Shown here in pieces: positions 24,322-33,503 of a stretch of 40,368 nucleotides of DNA (its first letter is position 1; every line of letters starts with the position of its first letter). Made by a program: the position numbers and the translations under genes. Under the pieces are notes generated by a model that saw nothing but the letters and a program-made list of their open reading frames with translations, did not search any database and was not told the origin of the DNA. Source of the DNA: CAZDOD01 sp964506935 (GTDB taxonomy: Bacteria; Desulfobacterota; Zymogenia; Zymogenales; Zymogenaceae); contig CAZDOD010000004.1 of NCBI GenBank assembly GCA_964506935.1, forward strand, positions 1 through 40,368. Reading direction: 5' to 3'.

Positions 24322-24987
24322 ATGAGAAATCAAAATAATATAATAGTCAGTGAGGGGATACCCTTTGTTCTGACGGCGTTTTTGATCACGGTCGTGGTCG
24401 CAGTCCTTTTATTCTATTATGCCCCGAAGATAGTGATCTACGTGACCATCGTTTTTTTGGCTTTGACTATTTTCGTTACGGCCTTTTTCAGAAATCCAAA
24501 TAGAGTTATCCCACGGGATCCGAAAGCCGTCGTCTCACCCGCCGACGGGAGGGTGGTTGATGTCAGAGAGATTTATGAGAACAATTTCCTCAAAGAAGAT
24601 GTCATAAAGATAAGTGTCTTTATGTCGGTCTTTAACGTTCACGTGAACCGTGTGCCCATGGATGGAAGGGTGGTTAAGGTCTCATATTTTCCCGGTAAAT
24701 TTTTTGTCGCAAGCCTGGATAAGGCGTCTTCTGAAAATGAACAGAACAGGATAGTCATAGAAAACGATAGCGGCACAAAGATACTTGTGGTTCAGATCGC
24801 CGGTATAGTTGCCAGAAGGATTGTAAGCTACGTAAAAGAGGGGGATGTCTTGAAGAAGGGGCTCCGGTTCGGGCTAATCAGATTCGGTTCCCGCCTCGAT
24901 CTCTATCTGCCGAAGGGTACAGTGGTAAGAGTCAGTGTCGGGGATAAGGTCAAGGGGGGCGAATCGATTATGGGGGTTTTACCATGA
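24322..24987 (+). CDS. psd: Phosphatidylserine decarboxylase proenzyme (short form)
   Basis: A 221-residue proenzyme that yields phosphatidylethanolamine. N-terminal hydrophobic helices (about 15-55) are followed by the catalytic core: SPADGRVVDV, FMSVFNVHVNRVP and the self-cleavage site F-G189-S190-R, where S190 becomes the pyruvoyl group. It is the short type (E. coli has 322 residues). It starts 2 bases after the ilvC stop and overlaps pssA by four bases (ATGA), so phospholipid genes are embedded in the branched-chain amino acid operon. Confidence 0.95.
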   Translation: MRNQNNIIVSEGIPFVLTAFLITVVVAVLLFYYAPKIVIYVTIVFLALTIFVTAFFRNPNRVIPRDPKAVVSPADGRVVDVREIYENNFLKEDVIKISVFMSVFNVHVNRVPMDGRVVKVSYFPGKFFVASLDKASSENEQNRIVIENDSGTKILVVQIAGIVARRIVSYVKEGDVLKKGLRFGLIRFGSRLDLYLPKGTVVRVSVGDKVKGGESIMGVLP

Positions 24988-25790
24988 GAGAGAAAAGGAG
25001 AAAGTCAAAAGAGAGGAGGACATCGAGGATCAGGAGGGATGATCTAAAAAAGGGCATTTATATACTTCCGAATCTTATTACCACGCTGTCGTTGTTTTCC
25101 GGGTTTTTCTCGATAATTTCTTCGATCGCCGGTAAATATGAGCAGGCCGCATGGGCGATCTTCGTCGCCGCCTTTTTCGACGGGATCGACGGCAAGGTGG
25201 CCCGCCTCACCAAGACCGAAAGCGAGTTCGGCGTCCAGTACGACTCCCTATCAGACCTCGTTTCCTTCGGGGTCGCCCCTGCAATACTGTTATTTTTATG
25301 GGCGCTGGCCCCGTTCGCCAGGCTTGGTTGGCTCGGCTCGGCCCTGTATGTAATATGTGCCGCGCTCCGGCTTGCAAGGTTCAATGTACAGATTACGACC
25401 GTCGAAAAGAGTGTGTTCAACGGCCTGCCATCTCCGGGCGCCGCAGTGATGCTTGCGGCTTCGGTCCTGTTTTTCGGAGAGATGAATTTTTCGCTCGAAG
25501 ATTGGCAACCAGCTATACTTGTTATGGTCTATTTTATGGGTTTTCTTATGGTGTCAAACGTCAAATATTCAAGCTTCAAGGAACTGGACATAGCCAAGAG
25601 GAGGCCCTTTCATATCCTGTTTCTTCTTATTCTCATCGCCATCCTGATTGCGACAAGGCCCGAGATAATGATCTTTACGATCATCTCATTCTATGTGCTA
25701 TCGGGACCCCTTTATATTCTGTATCGCGCTCTCACGAGGCGAAAGGGTACGGAAAAGCTGGAAGAGAAGAAGGCCGAGGGGATAGATTAA
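24984..25790 (+). CDS. pssA: CDP-diacylglycerol-serine O-phosphatidyltransferase
   Basis: A 268-residue membrane CDP-alcohol phosphotransferase making phosphatidylserine, the substrate of the preceding Psd. The family motif D66-x2-D69-G-x2-A73-R, with the later G-x3-D-x3-D (FGVQYDSLSD), is intact. There are 7-8 hydrophobic helices and a very basic N-terminus (REKRRKSKERRTSRIRR). The start overlaps psd; leuA follows after 30 bases, too little for a leader regulator. Confidence 0.95.
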   Translation: MREKRRKSKERRTSRIRRDDLKKGIYILPNLITTLSLFSGFFSIISSIAGKYEQAAWAIFVAAFFDGIDGKVARLTKTESEFGVQYDSLSDLVSFGVAPAILLFLWALAPFARLGWLGSALYVICAALRLARFNVQITTVEKSVFNGLPSPGAAVMLAASVLFFGEMNFSLEDWQPAILVMVYFMGFLMVSNVKYSSFKELDIAKRRPFHILFLLILIAILIATRPEIMIFTIISFYVLSGPLYILYRALTRRKGTEKLEEKKAEGID

Positions 25791-25820
25791 AAAACACGAA
25801 AAGTTTAATGAGTGTAATAT

Positions 25821-27359
25821 ATGAGCGGGAGAGTTATAATCTTTGACACCACGCTCCGGGACGGTGAACAATCACCCGGCGCGAGCATGAACACCGAGGA
25901 GAAGGTAACGGTGGCGAGGCAGCTCGAGAGGCTCGGAGTCGATGTTATCGAGGCGGGATTTCCGGTTTCGAGTCCCGGTGATTTCAACGCGGTAAAAAGG
26001 ATATCTGAGACCGTCGAGAAGCCGATCGTTGTGGCCCTGGCGAGGGCGAAGATCAAGGACATAGATGTCGCCTATGACGCCGTAAAGGATGCAAAGAGGC
26101 CCAGGATACATACCTTTATCTCCACATCAGATATCCATCTAAAGTACCAGCTCAAAAAGTCGCGAGACGAGGTTCTGAAGATTGCCGAGGCCTCCGTAAA
26201 AAGGGCGCGCTCCCTTTGCGATGACGTAGAGTTCTCGGCAATGGACGCAACGAGGAGCGATCTCGGTTACTTGGCTGATGTTGTCGCCGCCGCGGTTCGT
26301 GCGGGGGCAAAGACCGTAAACATCCCCGATACCGTGGGCTATACGGTTCCGGATGAGTATGTAAAGATCATCACCTATCTTATGGAAAACGTCCCAAATA
26401 TCTCTGATACCGTGGTATCGGTACACTGCCACAACGATCTCGGCCTTGCGGTGGCGAACTCGATCGCCGCTGTCAACTGCGGGGCGAGACAGGTTGAGTG
26501 CACAATAAACGGGATCGGGGAGCGGGCGGGCAACACCTCGCTCGAGGAATTCGTGATGGCCCTGAACGTGAGGAGGGATCAATTCGGTCTCGATACAAAT
26601 ATCAACACCGAGCTCATCTATCCGACGAGCCGCATGGTCAGCGCCATCACCGGCATCACCGTCCAACCCAACAAGGCGGTCGTGGGGGCAAACGCCTTCT
26701 CTCACGAGTCGGGGATACATCAAGACGGGCTACTTAAGGAAAAAACTACCTACGAAATAATGACCCCCGAGAGCATAGGCTATACACAGACCAAGCTTGT
26801 ATTAGGAAAGCACTCGGGCCGTCACGCCTTCAAAGAAAGGGTCAAGAGACTCGGCTACGACCTGAATGACCAGGAGGTAGAGAAGGCGTTTAAGGGCTTC
26901 AAGAAGCTCTGTGACAAAAAAAAGGAGGTCTACGACGAAGACATCGAGGCCCTGATAGCCGAGGAAATCCTGAGGATCCCAGACCGCTATCGCCTGATGT
27001 TTCTCTCGATCTCTTCCGGGACGGAAACCGTCCCCACGGCTACCGTAACGCTCTCGATAGACGGGAAAAAGAAGAGGTATGCGGATTTCGGGGACGGCCC
27101 CGTCGATGCCGTATATAAGACGATCTCAAAAATGGTCAAGACAAAATGCAAGCTATTGATGTATGAGGTCAAGTCGATAACCGGGGGGACGGATGCCCTG
27201 GGCGAGGTTACGGTGAGGCTCGAAGACGGGCCGCACCGATCCGTGGGTGCGGGATCGCACACAGATATCATCGTGGCGTCGGCCATGGCCTTCATCAATG
27301 CCCTAAACAAGATCGAGGGGAGAAAGAAAAAAGAGATAAAGGGGGCCCAGACCGTTTAG
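25821..27359 (+). CDS. leuA: 2-isopropylmalate synthase
   Basis: A 512-residue LeuA, first committed step of leucine synthesis (acetyl-CoA plus 2-oxoisovalerate). The catalytic TIM barrel has TTLRDGEQSPGASM near the start and the metal-binding HCHNDLGLAVANS near 198. The C-terminal LeuA regulatory (leucine-binding) domain spans about 390-500, so feedback inhibition is expected. ATG with a weak ribosome site 30 bases after pssA. The homocitrate/citramalate synthase alternatives are less likely given the adjacent leuCDB. Confidence 0.95.
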   Translation: MSGRVIIFDTTLRDGEQSPGASMNTEEKVTVARQLERLGVDVIEAGFPVSSPGDFNAVKRISETVEKPIVVALARAKIKDIDVAYDAVKDAKRPRIHTFISTSDIHLKYQLKKSRDEVLKIAEASVKRARSLCDDVEFSAMDATRSDLGYLADVVAAAVRAGAKTVNIPDTVGYTVPDEYVKIITYLMENVPNISDTVVSVHCHNDLGLAVANSIAAVNCGARQVECTINGIGERAGNTSLEEFVMALNVRRDQFGLDTNINTELIYPTSRMVSAITGITVQPNKAVVGANAFSHESGIHQDGLLKEKTTYEIMTPESIGYTQTKLVLGKHSGRHAFKERVKRLGYDLNDQEVEKAFKGFKKLCDKKKEVYDEDIEALIAEEILRIPDRYRLMFLSISSGTETVPTATVTLSIDGKKKRYADFGDGPVDAVYKTISKMVKTKCKLLMYEVKSITGGTDALGEVTVRLEDGPHRSVGAGSHTDIIVASAMAFINALNKIEGRKKKEIKGAQTV

Positions 27360-27392
27360 GGTCTGGCCTTTTGAAATAGCAGGAGTCGTTTG

Positions 27393-28658
27393 ATGCCGAT
27401 GACCATAACCGAAAAGATACTGGCGTCCCATGCGGGAAAGGACAGGGTATCGCCGGGAGACCTCATAATGGCGAAGGTCGACCTCGCCCTTGGAAATGAC
27501 ATAACGGCGCCGATAGCCATCGATGTTTTTTTCGATGCGGGGGGAAAAGAGGTATTCGATAAAGAAAAGGTAATACTTGTCTGCGACCATTTTGTCCCGA
27601 ATAAGGATATCAAGAGCGCAAATCAGTGTAAGGCCGTCAGGGACTTCGGGGAGAGAATGGGGATCTCTCACCTTTATCACGGTGGGGATGCCGGAGTCGA
27701 GCACGCACTTCTCCCTGAGCTCGGTCTCGTCGCCAGTGGTGATTTGATCATCGGTGCCGACAGCCATACATGTACCTACGGTGGTCTGGGGGCGTTTGCG
27801 ACGGGGGTCGGAAGCACCGATCTCGCCGCTGTAATGATGACGGGCGAGGTGTGGCTCAGAGTCCCCGAGTCGATGAAATTTGTTTATTCGGGGACGCCGA
27901 AAAAATGGGTGACGGCAAAGGACTATATACTATTCACCATCGGTGATATAGGGGTCGACGGTGCCCTGTATCGGGCGATGGAGTTTACGGGAGAGGCAAT
28001 CTCCAACCTTTCGATCGAGGGGAGGCTCACGATGGCCAACATGGCGATCGAGGCAGGGGGGAAGAACGGCATCTTCGCCCCCGATGAGAAGACAAAAGAG
28101 TACCTGAAAGGTAAGACAAATAGAAAATCTACCGTTGTCGAAAGCGACAGAAACGCCGAATATTTCGAAGTTAGGGAATATGACGTAAGCGAGATGGAGC
28201 CGCAGGTGTCGCTCCCGCACCTTCCGTCCAACTCCGTGCCTGTATCTGAAGTGGGGGATGTCCCCATCGACCAGGTTGTTATCGGCTCATGCACCAACGG
28301 GAGGATCGAGGATTTGAGGCTCGCCGCCTCTATCCTAAAGGGGAGGAAGGCGAAAAAGGGGCTAAGGCTCATCGTCATCCCCGCAACTCCCAATATATAT
28401 AGAGAGGCATTAAATGAGGGCCTCTTTGATATTTTTTTGGACGCCGGGGCGGTCATAGGCCCGCCCACGTGCGGCCCATGTCTCGGCGGGCATATGGGTG
28501 TCCTTGCGGAGGGTGAGCGGGCGGTTGCTACGACCAACAGGAATTTCTTGGGGAGGATGGGAGATCCAAAGAGCGAGGTATATCTCGCGAGCCCCGCGGT
28601 CGCTGCGGCGTCAGCAATAATCGGAAAGGTCGGTGGACCTAAGGAGCTCGGTTTGTGA
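27393..28658 (+). CDS. leuC: 3-isopropylmalate dehydratase large subunit
   Basis: A 421-residue aconitase-family subunit of the short LeuC/HacA type (E. coli LeuC is 466). The [4Fe-4S] cysteines are C300 (GSCTNGR), C360 and C363 (PTCGPCLGG). With LeuD it isomerises 2- to 3-isopropylmalate. ATG at 27393 follows AGGAG; an immediately preceding in-frame TTG is disregarded. The stop overlaps the leuD GTG start (GTGA). Confidence 0.95.
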   Translation: MPMTITEKILASHAGKDRVSPGDLIMAKVDLALGNDITAPIAIDVFFDAGGKEVFDKEKVILVCDHFVPNKDIKSANQCKAVRDFGERMGISHLYHGGDAGVEHALLPELGLVASGDLIIGADSHTCTYGGLGAFATGVGSTDLAAVMMTGEVWLRVPESMKFVYSGTPKKWVTAKDYILFTIGDIGVDGALYRAMEFTGEAISNLSIEGRLTMANMAIEAGGKNGIFAPDEKTKEYLKGKTNRKSTVVESDRNAEYFEVREYDVSEMEPQVSLPHLPSNSVPVSEVGDVPIDQVVIGSCTNGRIEDLRLAASILKGRKAKKGLRLIVIPATPNIYREALNEGLFDIFLDAGAVIGPPTCGPCLGGHMGVLAEGERAVATTNRNFLGRMGDPKSEVYLASPAVAAASAIIGKVGGPKELGL

Positions 28659-29149
28659 TTTACAAGGGTAAAGTACATAAATTCGGCGATGATATAGACA
28701 CCGACGCAATAATACCGGCGAGGTATCTCAACACCTCCGATCATATGGAGCTCGCATCCCATGTCATGGAGGATTATGATCCAGGTTTTCGGGATCGTGT
28801 AAAATTGGGCGACATCATCGTCGCCGGGAAAAATTTCGGGTGCGGGTCTTCGAGGGAGCACGCCCCGGTGGCGCTCAAGGCATCGGGCATATCAGTTGTC
28901 ATAGCCGAAAGCTTCGCCAGGATATTCTACAGGAACGCCTTTAATATGGGCCTTCCCATCCTCGAATCGTCTGATGCCTCACAAAGTATCGAAGATGGGG
29001 ATGAGATAGAGGTCGATCTGGACACCGGCGATATCCGCCTCCCCAAGAGGAGCATGATATTCAAGTCCAAACCGATCCCCCCATTCATGGCGGAACTACT
29101 GTCCGATGGCGGACTTATACCTCACCTGAAAAAGAAATACACCGGTTAA
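28655..29149 (+). CDS. leuD: 3-isopropylmalate dehydratase small subunit
   Basis: A 164-residue swivel-domain subunit pairing with LeuC. Motifs: DDIDTDAIIPARYLN (about 12-26) and NFGCGSSREHAPVALKASG (about 69-87), both diagnostic. GTG start overlapping leuC. leuB starts 3 bases after the stop codon. Confidence 0.95.
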   Translation: MIYKGKVHKFGDDIDTDAIIPARYLNTSDHMELASHVMEDYDPGFRDRVKLGDIIVAGKNFGCGSSREHAPVALKASGISVVIAESFARIFYRNAFNMGLPILESSDASQSIEDGDEIEVDLDTGDIRLPKRSMIFKSKPIPPFMAELLSDGGLIPHLKKKYTG

Positions 29150-29152
29150 TAT

Positions 29153-30253
29153 ATGAAGGATTTTCGGATAGCCGTCCTCCCCGGCGATGGTGTCGGACGG
29201 GAGGTAACGATGGAGGCCCTAAAGGTTTTAGATGCGATTGGGAGAATCTTTGATATCCCGATGAGCTTTACCGAGTGTCCCGTTGGCGGCGTCGCAATTG
29301 ACGAATATGGGGAGCCCCTTCCCCCTGAGACTTTTGATGCCGCAAAAAAATCCTCCGCCGTCCTGTTAGGGGCGGTGGGGGGGCCGAAATGGGACGATCT
29401 TGGAACCGATAGGCGGCCCGAGGCCGCCCTTTTAAGGCTCCGATCGGGGCTAGGGCTTTTTTGCAATCTGAGGCCCGTAACTGTCTTTCCAGAGCTTTTA
29501 AGTGCGTCGACGATAAAAGAGGATGTAATACGGGGGACTGACATCCTGGTGGTGAGAGAGCTTATCGGGGGCATCTACTTCGGGACGCCGAGAGGGATCT
29601 CGAAAAAGAATGGAGAAAGGGTGGGGATAAACACCCTCTCATATAAAGAGTCTGAGATAAGGCGCATCGCGAGGCTCGCCTTTGGGATCGCATCTGGGCG
29701 AAAAAAGAGGGTCACATCGGTAGACAAGGCCAACGTATTGGAGTCGATGGCGCTCTGGAGGGAGGTCGTAGGTGATACGGCGAAAGAATTTCCCGAAGTC
29801 AGGCTCGATCACATGTATGTGGACAACTGTGCAATGCAGCTTATCAGAAATCCAGGTGCGTTTGATACTATTTTGACAACAAATCTCTTTGGTGATATAC
29901 TGAGCGACGAGGTGGCGATGATCGCGGGCTCCATAGGGATGCTCCCATCCGCAAGCATCGGCGAGGGGGGGGTAAAAGGAGGGGGAATGCGTAAAGGGCT
30001 CTATGAGCCGGTTCACGGGAGCGCTCCAGATATAGAGGGGAAGGGAATTGCGAATCCGATCGCCTCGATCCTGTCGGCCGCGATGATGCTGGAATATTCG
30101 TTTGGCGAAATTAGTGCCGCAAGGGTTATTGAGAGGGCGGTTGAAAAGGCCGTATCTGAGGGTTTGAGGACCAAGGATATCTTTAGTGGTGAGGGGAAAG
30201 AGGTTTCAACCCAAGAGATGGGTGATCATATAGCTGAAAATATATTACGTTAA
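29153..30253 (+). CDS. leuB: 3-isopropylmalate dehydrogenase
   Basis: A 366-residue NAD-dependent beta-decarboxylating dehydrogenase, third leucine-specific step. N-terminal VLPGDGVGREVTMEALKVL, the ELIGGIYFGTPRG loop with the conserved tyrosine, VDKANVLESMALWR, and the nucleotide-binding EPVHGSAPDIEGKGIANP segment are all present. Long N-terminal TECPVGGVAIDEYGEPLP is typical of LeuB as opposed to isocitrate dehydrogenase. Same operon. Confidence 0.96.
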   Translation: MKDFRIAVLPGDGVGREVTMEALKVLDAIGRIFDIPMSFTECPVGGVAIDEYGEPLPPETFDAAKKSSAVLLGAVGGPKWDDLGTDRRPEAALLRLRSGLGLFCNLRPVTVFPELLSASTIKEDVIRGTDILVVRELIGGIYFGTPRGISKKNGERVGINTLSYKESEIRRIARLAFGIASGRKKRVTSVDKANVLESMALWREVVGDTAKEFPEVRLDHMYVDNCAMQLIRNPGAFDTILTTNLFGDILSDEVAMIAGSIGMLPSASIGEGGVKGGGMRKGLYEPVHGSAPDIEGKGIANPIASILSAAMMLEYSFGEISAARVIERAVEKAVSEGLRTKDIFSGEGKEVSTQEMGDHIAENILR

Positions 30254-30274
30254 AAGGAGTAGTTTTTTTAGGAA

Positions 30275-31300
30275 ATGGCAAAGGATAAGAAATACAATGT
30301 CGCTGTAGCGGGCGCCACCGGCGCCGTGGGATGCGAGATGATCAGCATCCTCGAGTCGAGGAAATTTCCTGTTTCTGAATTAAGACTTTTAGCATCTGAG
30401 AGATCGAGGGGGAAGACCCTTACCTACTTTGATGAAGAGGTAAAGGTCGATACCCTCACGAAGGATTCCTTTTCGGGTGTGGATATAGCCCTCTTTTCCG
30501 CAGGGGCCGCTAGAAGCCTTGAATTCGCGCCCGCGGCCACCGAATCCGGAGCAGTTGTCGTCGATAACTCAAGCGCCTTCAGAATGGTGGATGATATCCC
30601 CCTTGTTGTGCCGGAGGTCAATCCCCAAGCCATCGCGGATTACAAAAAAAAAGGGGTCATCGCAAATCCAAACTGCTCCACCATTCAGATGGTGATGGTG
30701 TTAAAGCCCATCCATGACGCCGTTAAAATAAAGCGGGTGGTTGTCTCCACCTATCAGGCCGTGTCGGGTTCGGGACGTTCGGCAATAGAGGAACTCGCCG
30801 AACAGACCAAGGCGCTATTTGCCTTTAAAGCTTACGATGTAAAGGTCTATCCACACCGTATCGCCTTTAACTGTCTTCCCCATATCGACGCTTTTTTGGA
30901 AAACGGCTATACAAAAGAAGAGATGAAGATGGAAAATGAGACGAGGAAGATAATGGGGGATAAAAATATCGCCGTAACGTCCACGACCGTGAGGGTGCCC
31001 GTCTTTTACGGACACAGCGAGTCGGTGAATATCGAGACCGAAAAGAAGCTTTCGCCGTCCGAGGCGAAGGAAATACTCAAAAAGGCGCCGGGGGTCGTGG
31101 TGGTTGATGATCCGAAAAATAATCTCTATCCCTTGGCAATAGATGCGGCGGGAAAAGACGAGACCTTCGTCGGGAGGATTCGTGAGGACTTCTCGATAAA
31201 AAACGGCCTGAATATGTGGATCGTCTCCGATAATGTAAGGAAAGGGGCTGCACTCAATGCCGTTCAGATCGCAGAGTACCTTATTGAACATCACTTGTGA
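30275..31300 (+). CDS. asd: Aspartate-semialdehyde dehydrogenase
   Basis: A 341-residue ASADH reducing aspartyl phosphate for lysine/diaminopimelate, threonine and methionine. N-terminal VAGATGAVGCEMISILE binds NADP; catalytic C134 lies in NPNCSTIQM; STYQAVSGSGRSAIEEL and VPVFYGHSES follow. The normal partner genes lysC/dapA are not in the window. AAGGAG ribosome site upstream. Last recognisable member of the amino acid operon; the unknown coiled-coil gene follows 9 bases after the stop. Confidence 0.96.
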   Translation: MAKDKKYNVAVAGATGAVGCEMISILESRKFPVSELRLLASERSRGKTLTYFDEEVKVDTLTKDSFSGVDIALFSAGAARSLEFAPAATESGAVVVDNSSAFRMVDDIPLVVPEVNPQAIADYKKKGVIANPNCSTIQMVMVLKPIHDAVKIKRVVVSTYQAVSGSGRSAIEELAEQTKALFAFKAYDVKVYPHRIAFNCLPHIDAFLENGYTKEEMKMENETRKIMGDKNIAVTSTTVRVPVFYGHSESVNIETEKKLSPSEAKEILKKAPGVVVVDDPKNNLYPLAIDAAGKDETFVGRIREDFSIKNGLNMWIVSDNVRKGAALNAVQIAEYLIEHHL

Positions 31301-31309
31301 TAGTCTATA

Positions 31310-33493
31310 ATGTTTTACTCCGAACTCGCAAAAAAATATCTGGATCAATTCAAGAAGGGGATTCTGTCGAAAGAAGATCGATTAGAGCTGGCTAAAGGGA
31401 TCATCTCCGATGGGACTCCCACCCCTTATGTCATTCTTGCGCGGCTCTTTATGGACGAGGATGAAGAGATAAGGAATGAAGCGAAGAAATCGATCCTCAG
31501 GCTCAAAGAAGAAGTCATAGTCAAGATAGCCTCCGATGAATCGACCCACCCCGACCTCCTCCTTTTTTTGGCCCAAAAATTCCATTCTTCCACCGCCATC
31601 GGCGTCTCCATTATAGGCAATAAGAACATCACCGAAGAGACCTTGTGGTTTCTACAGGGCAAGGGGGATGAAGGTGGTGGAACATCTAAAGATGTCTCTC
31701 CCCCCGAGATTACAGCCTATCCGATCGGAGATGAAAAAGATGTCCCACAGAAATCTCCCGATGATGATTATGAGGTGACGATTGAACTTGAAGATACCGA
31801 GATGGCAAAAGAGGATTTTAAAGCAAAAGAGACCTACTCGGAAGATGATATGGAGGTCACGATTGAGCTGGAGGAGGTGGATGGGGGTAAGGGGGATATC
31901 GAGCTCTCCATTGACAACGGCATATTAGAGAGAGGGAGTGTAACGGGTGACGAGAGGGACGTATTCTCTTCAACCGTCGACGAGATCGAGGAGAAATTTA
32001 GCGAGGTTTTCGATGTAGAGCCGACCATAATCGACGACAACACAACGAAGACATCCTTTGATTATGGGGAGTCCCTGAAATTTGAATCCGACTCTGAATT
32101 TATTGCTCCACCTGAACATGATATCGACACCGAAATCATCCCGGATGTCTTTCCTGATAAAAAAGAGCCGTCAAGGGCGACCAAAAAGAGCCTGGAGGGC
32201 GAGGTCGTAGTCGATCATGACCGAAAAGAGGTTTCCGTCGCCACTGAAAGATTTGTGACACGTCTTCCCCTCGGGAGGTATTTTTACAAGGTATCTCCAT
32301 GGGAATTGGTCGAGCCTGTTATAAAAATGGCCATTCCGGTATTGATGGCCATATTAATCTTATTCGTCTTGTGGCTCTCGATTCCTCGGGCGTCATCTTT
32401 TGTCGAGGATTTCGAGAGTGGTATAAATCGCATTTTTGTGGGTATCAAGACCTCAGGTCTGAACCCAAAAATTAATAACCCATTTCCCGAAGACTTAACC
32501 ATATCGACATGGAATATGGTAAAGGTCTCGAAAGATACGGAGTTTACGTCGGGAAGGCTTAAAAAAGATATAAAGGCCTTCCGGGATACATATGCTCGAG
32601 AGCTCTCTATAGATGATTTGAAAAAAAATATCGCGAAATCAGAAAAAGAAATATTACAAAATGATGACAGAATTAAAGAGATCGACAGTAAACTTTCGGA
32701 GCTTATTGAACAAAAGGATAAAGACTTTGCCTTGCTTTCGAACGAGCGTCTAAAATCCAATACGATAGAGATGATGTATCAGAAGGAGATCGGTGATTTC
32801 GAGAGGGGGTTTAGAAAAATTGAGAATAGGGTTAAACAGATTGAGACCGACCTTTCTGATGTAAAGGGAAGGATCGCCGAATTCGAGGCGTTGTATGGTA
32901 ATGAGAGGACGAGCCCGGGACACGAGGCGAATAAAATAGAATTGGAGGAGCTGACCGAAGAGTACAATGAGATAAAGCCGGAATATGATGATCTGAGAGC
33001 TAATTATGAGAGGATAAAGACCGATACACGAAATAAATATCTCGATATGCTCAATGCCACCGATAATCTCAAATATGTCGAGAAAGAGATAGAAGTTCTG
33101 AATGCGGAGAGGGCGAGGCTCATGTTCGGAAACGAGTTCTTGGCCGAGGAAGTGAAGAACTATAAAGTCGATCTGGCAAAGCTTGAGAAATCCAGTTCAA
33201 AGACCTCCGATCTCAAGGGAGATAATCTATTCAGTTTTTTGGTAATGAGCCATTATATTGTGGAGAGCGATTTCAAAGAGGACGTAGAAATTTCTTTTCT
33301 GGAAAAGTATACAATATTAAAGAGAAACGCAACTATAGATGTCAAATTCTCAAGTGAGGATAAACAGGAAAAGAGGGGTGAATATAAGGCCACTTTTATG
33401 AGGATGGAGACCGCAAAAAAAATATTTGTTTTCCAGTGGGATACAAACACTACGACATGGGTGCTTACTTCAATCTCGGAAGTTAAAAAATAG
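31310..33493 (+). CDS. Unrecognised membrane protein: N-terminal alpha-helical repeats, acidic linker, TM helix, long coiled coil
   Basis: A 727-residue protein I cannot assign. Residues 1-120 have HEAT/leucine-rich-variant-like helix repeats (LARLFMDEDEEIRNEAKKSIL; later IIGNKNITEETLWFLQGKG). Residues about 120-330 are acidic and low complexity and contain two copies of an EVTIELE motif (about 154 and 181). One transmembrane helix lies at about 340-361 (IPVLMAILILFVLWLSI). Residues about 430-630 are a strong coiled coil. The last 90 residues look like a beta-rich domain, ending FVFQWDTNTTTWVLTSIS. The likely topology is acidic repeat region in the cytosol, coiled coil in the periplasm. It has no good ribosome site and lies 9 bases after asd, so it is probably translated from the same message. 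A scaffold-type role is a guess only. Confidence 0.8.
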   Translation: MFYSELAKKYLDQFKKGILSKEDRLELAKGIISDGTPTPYVILARLFMDEDEEIRNEAKKSILRLKEEVIVKIASDESTHPDLLLFLAQKFHSSTAIGVSIIGNKNITEETLWFLQGKGDEGGGTSKDVSPPEITAYPIGDEKDVPQKSPDDDYEVTIELEDTEMAKEDFKAKETYSEDDMEVTIELEEVDGGKGDIELSIDNGILERGSVTGDERDVFSSTVDEIEEKFSEVFDVEPTIIDDNTTKTSFDYGESLKFESDSEFIAPPEHDIDTEIIPDVFPDKKEPSRATKKSLEGEVVVDHDRKEVSVATERFVTRLPLGRYFYKVSPWELVEPVIKMAIPVLMAILILFVLWLSIPRASSFVEDFESGINRIFVGIKTSGLNPKINNPFPEDLTISTWNMVKVSKDTEFTSGRLKKDIKAFRDTYARELSIDDLKKNIAKSEKEILQNDDRIKEIDSKLSELIEQKDKDFALLSNERLKSNTIEMMYQKEIGDFERGFRKIENRVKQIETDLSDVKGRIAEFEALYGNERTSPGHEANKIELEELTEEYNEIKPEYDDLRANYERIKTDTRNKYLDMLNATDNLKYVEKEIEVLNAERARLMFGNEFLAEEVKNYKVDLAKLEKSSSKTSDLKGDNLFSFLVMSHYIVESDFKEDVEISFLEKYTILKRNATIDVKFSSEDKQEKRGEYKATFMRMETAKKIFVFQWDTNTTTWVLTSISEVKK

Positions 33494-33503
33494 AATCTGA
33501 AAA

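Noticed and set aside
25791..25820. A T-box or leader attenuator for leuA
   Set aside because: Only 30 bases separate pssA and leuA, and the DUF465-ilvB leader is also too short.
25151..25846. A 231-codon forward frame overlapping pssA
   Set aside because: Arg-rich out-of-frame translation of a clear pssA gene, and it runs into leuA.
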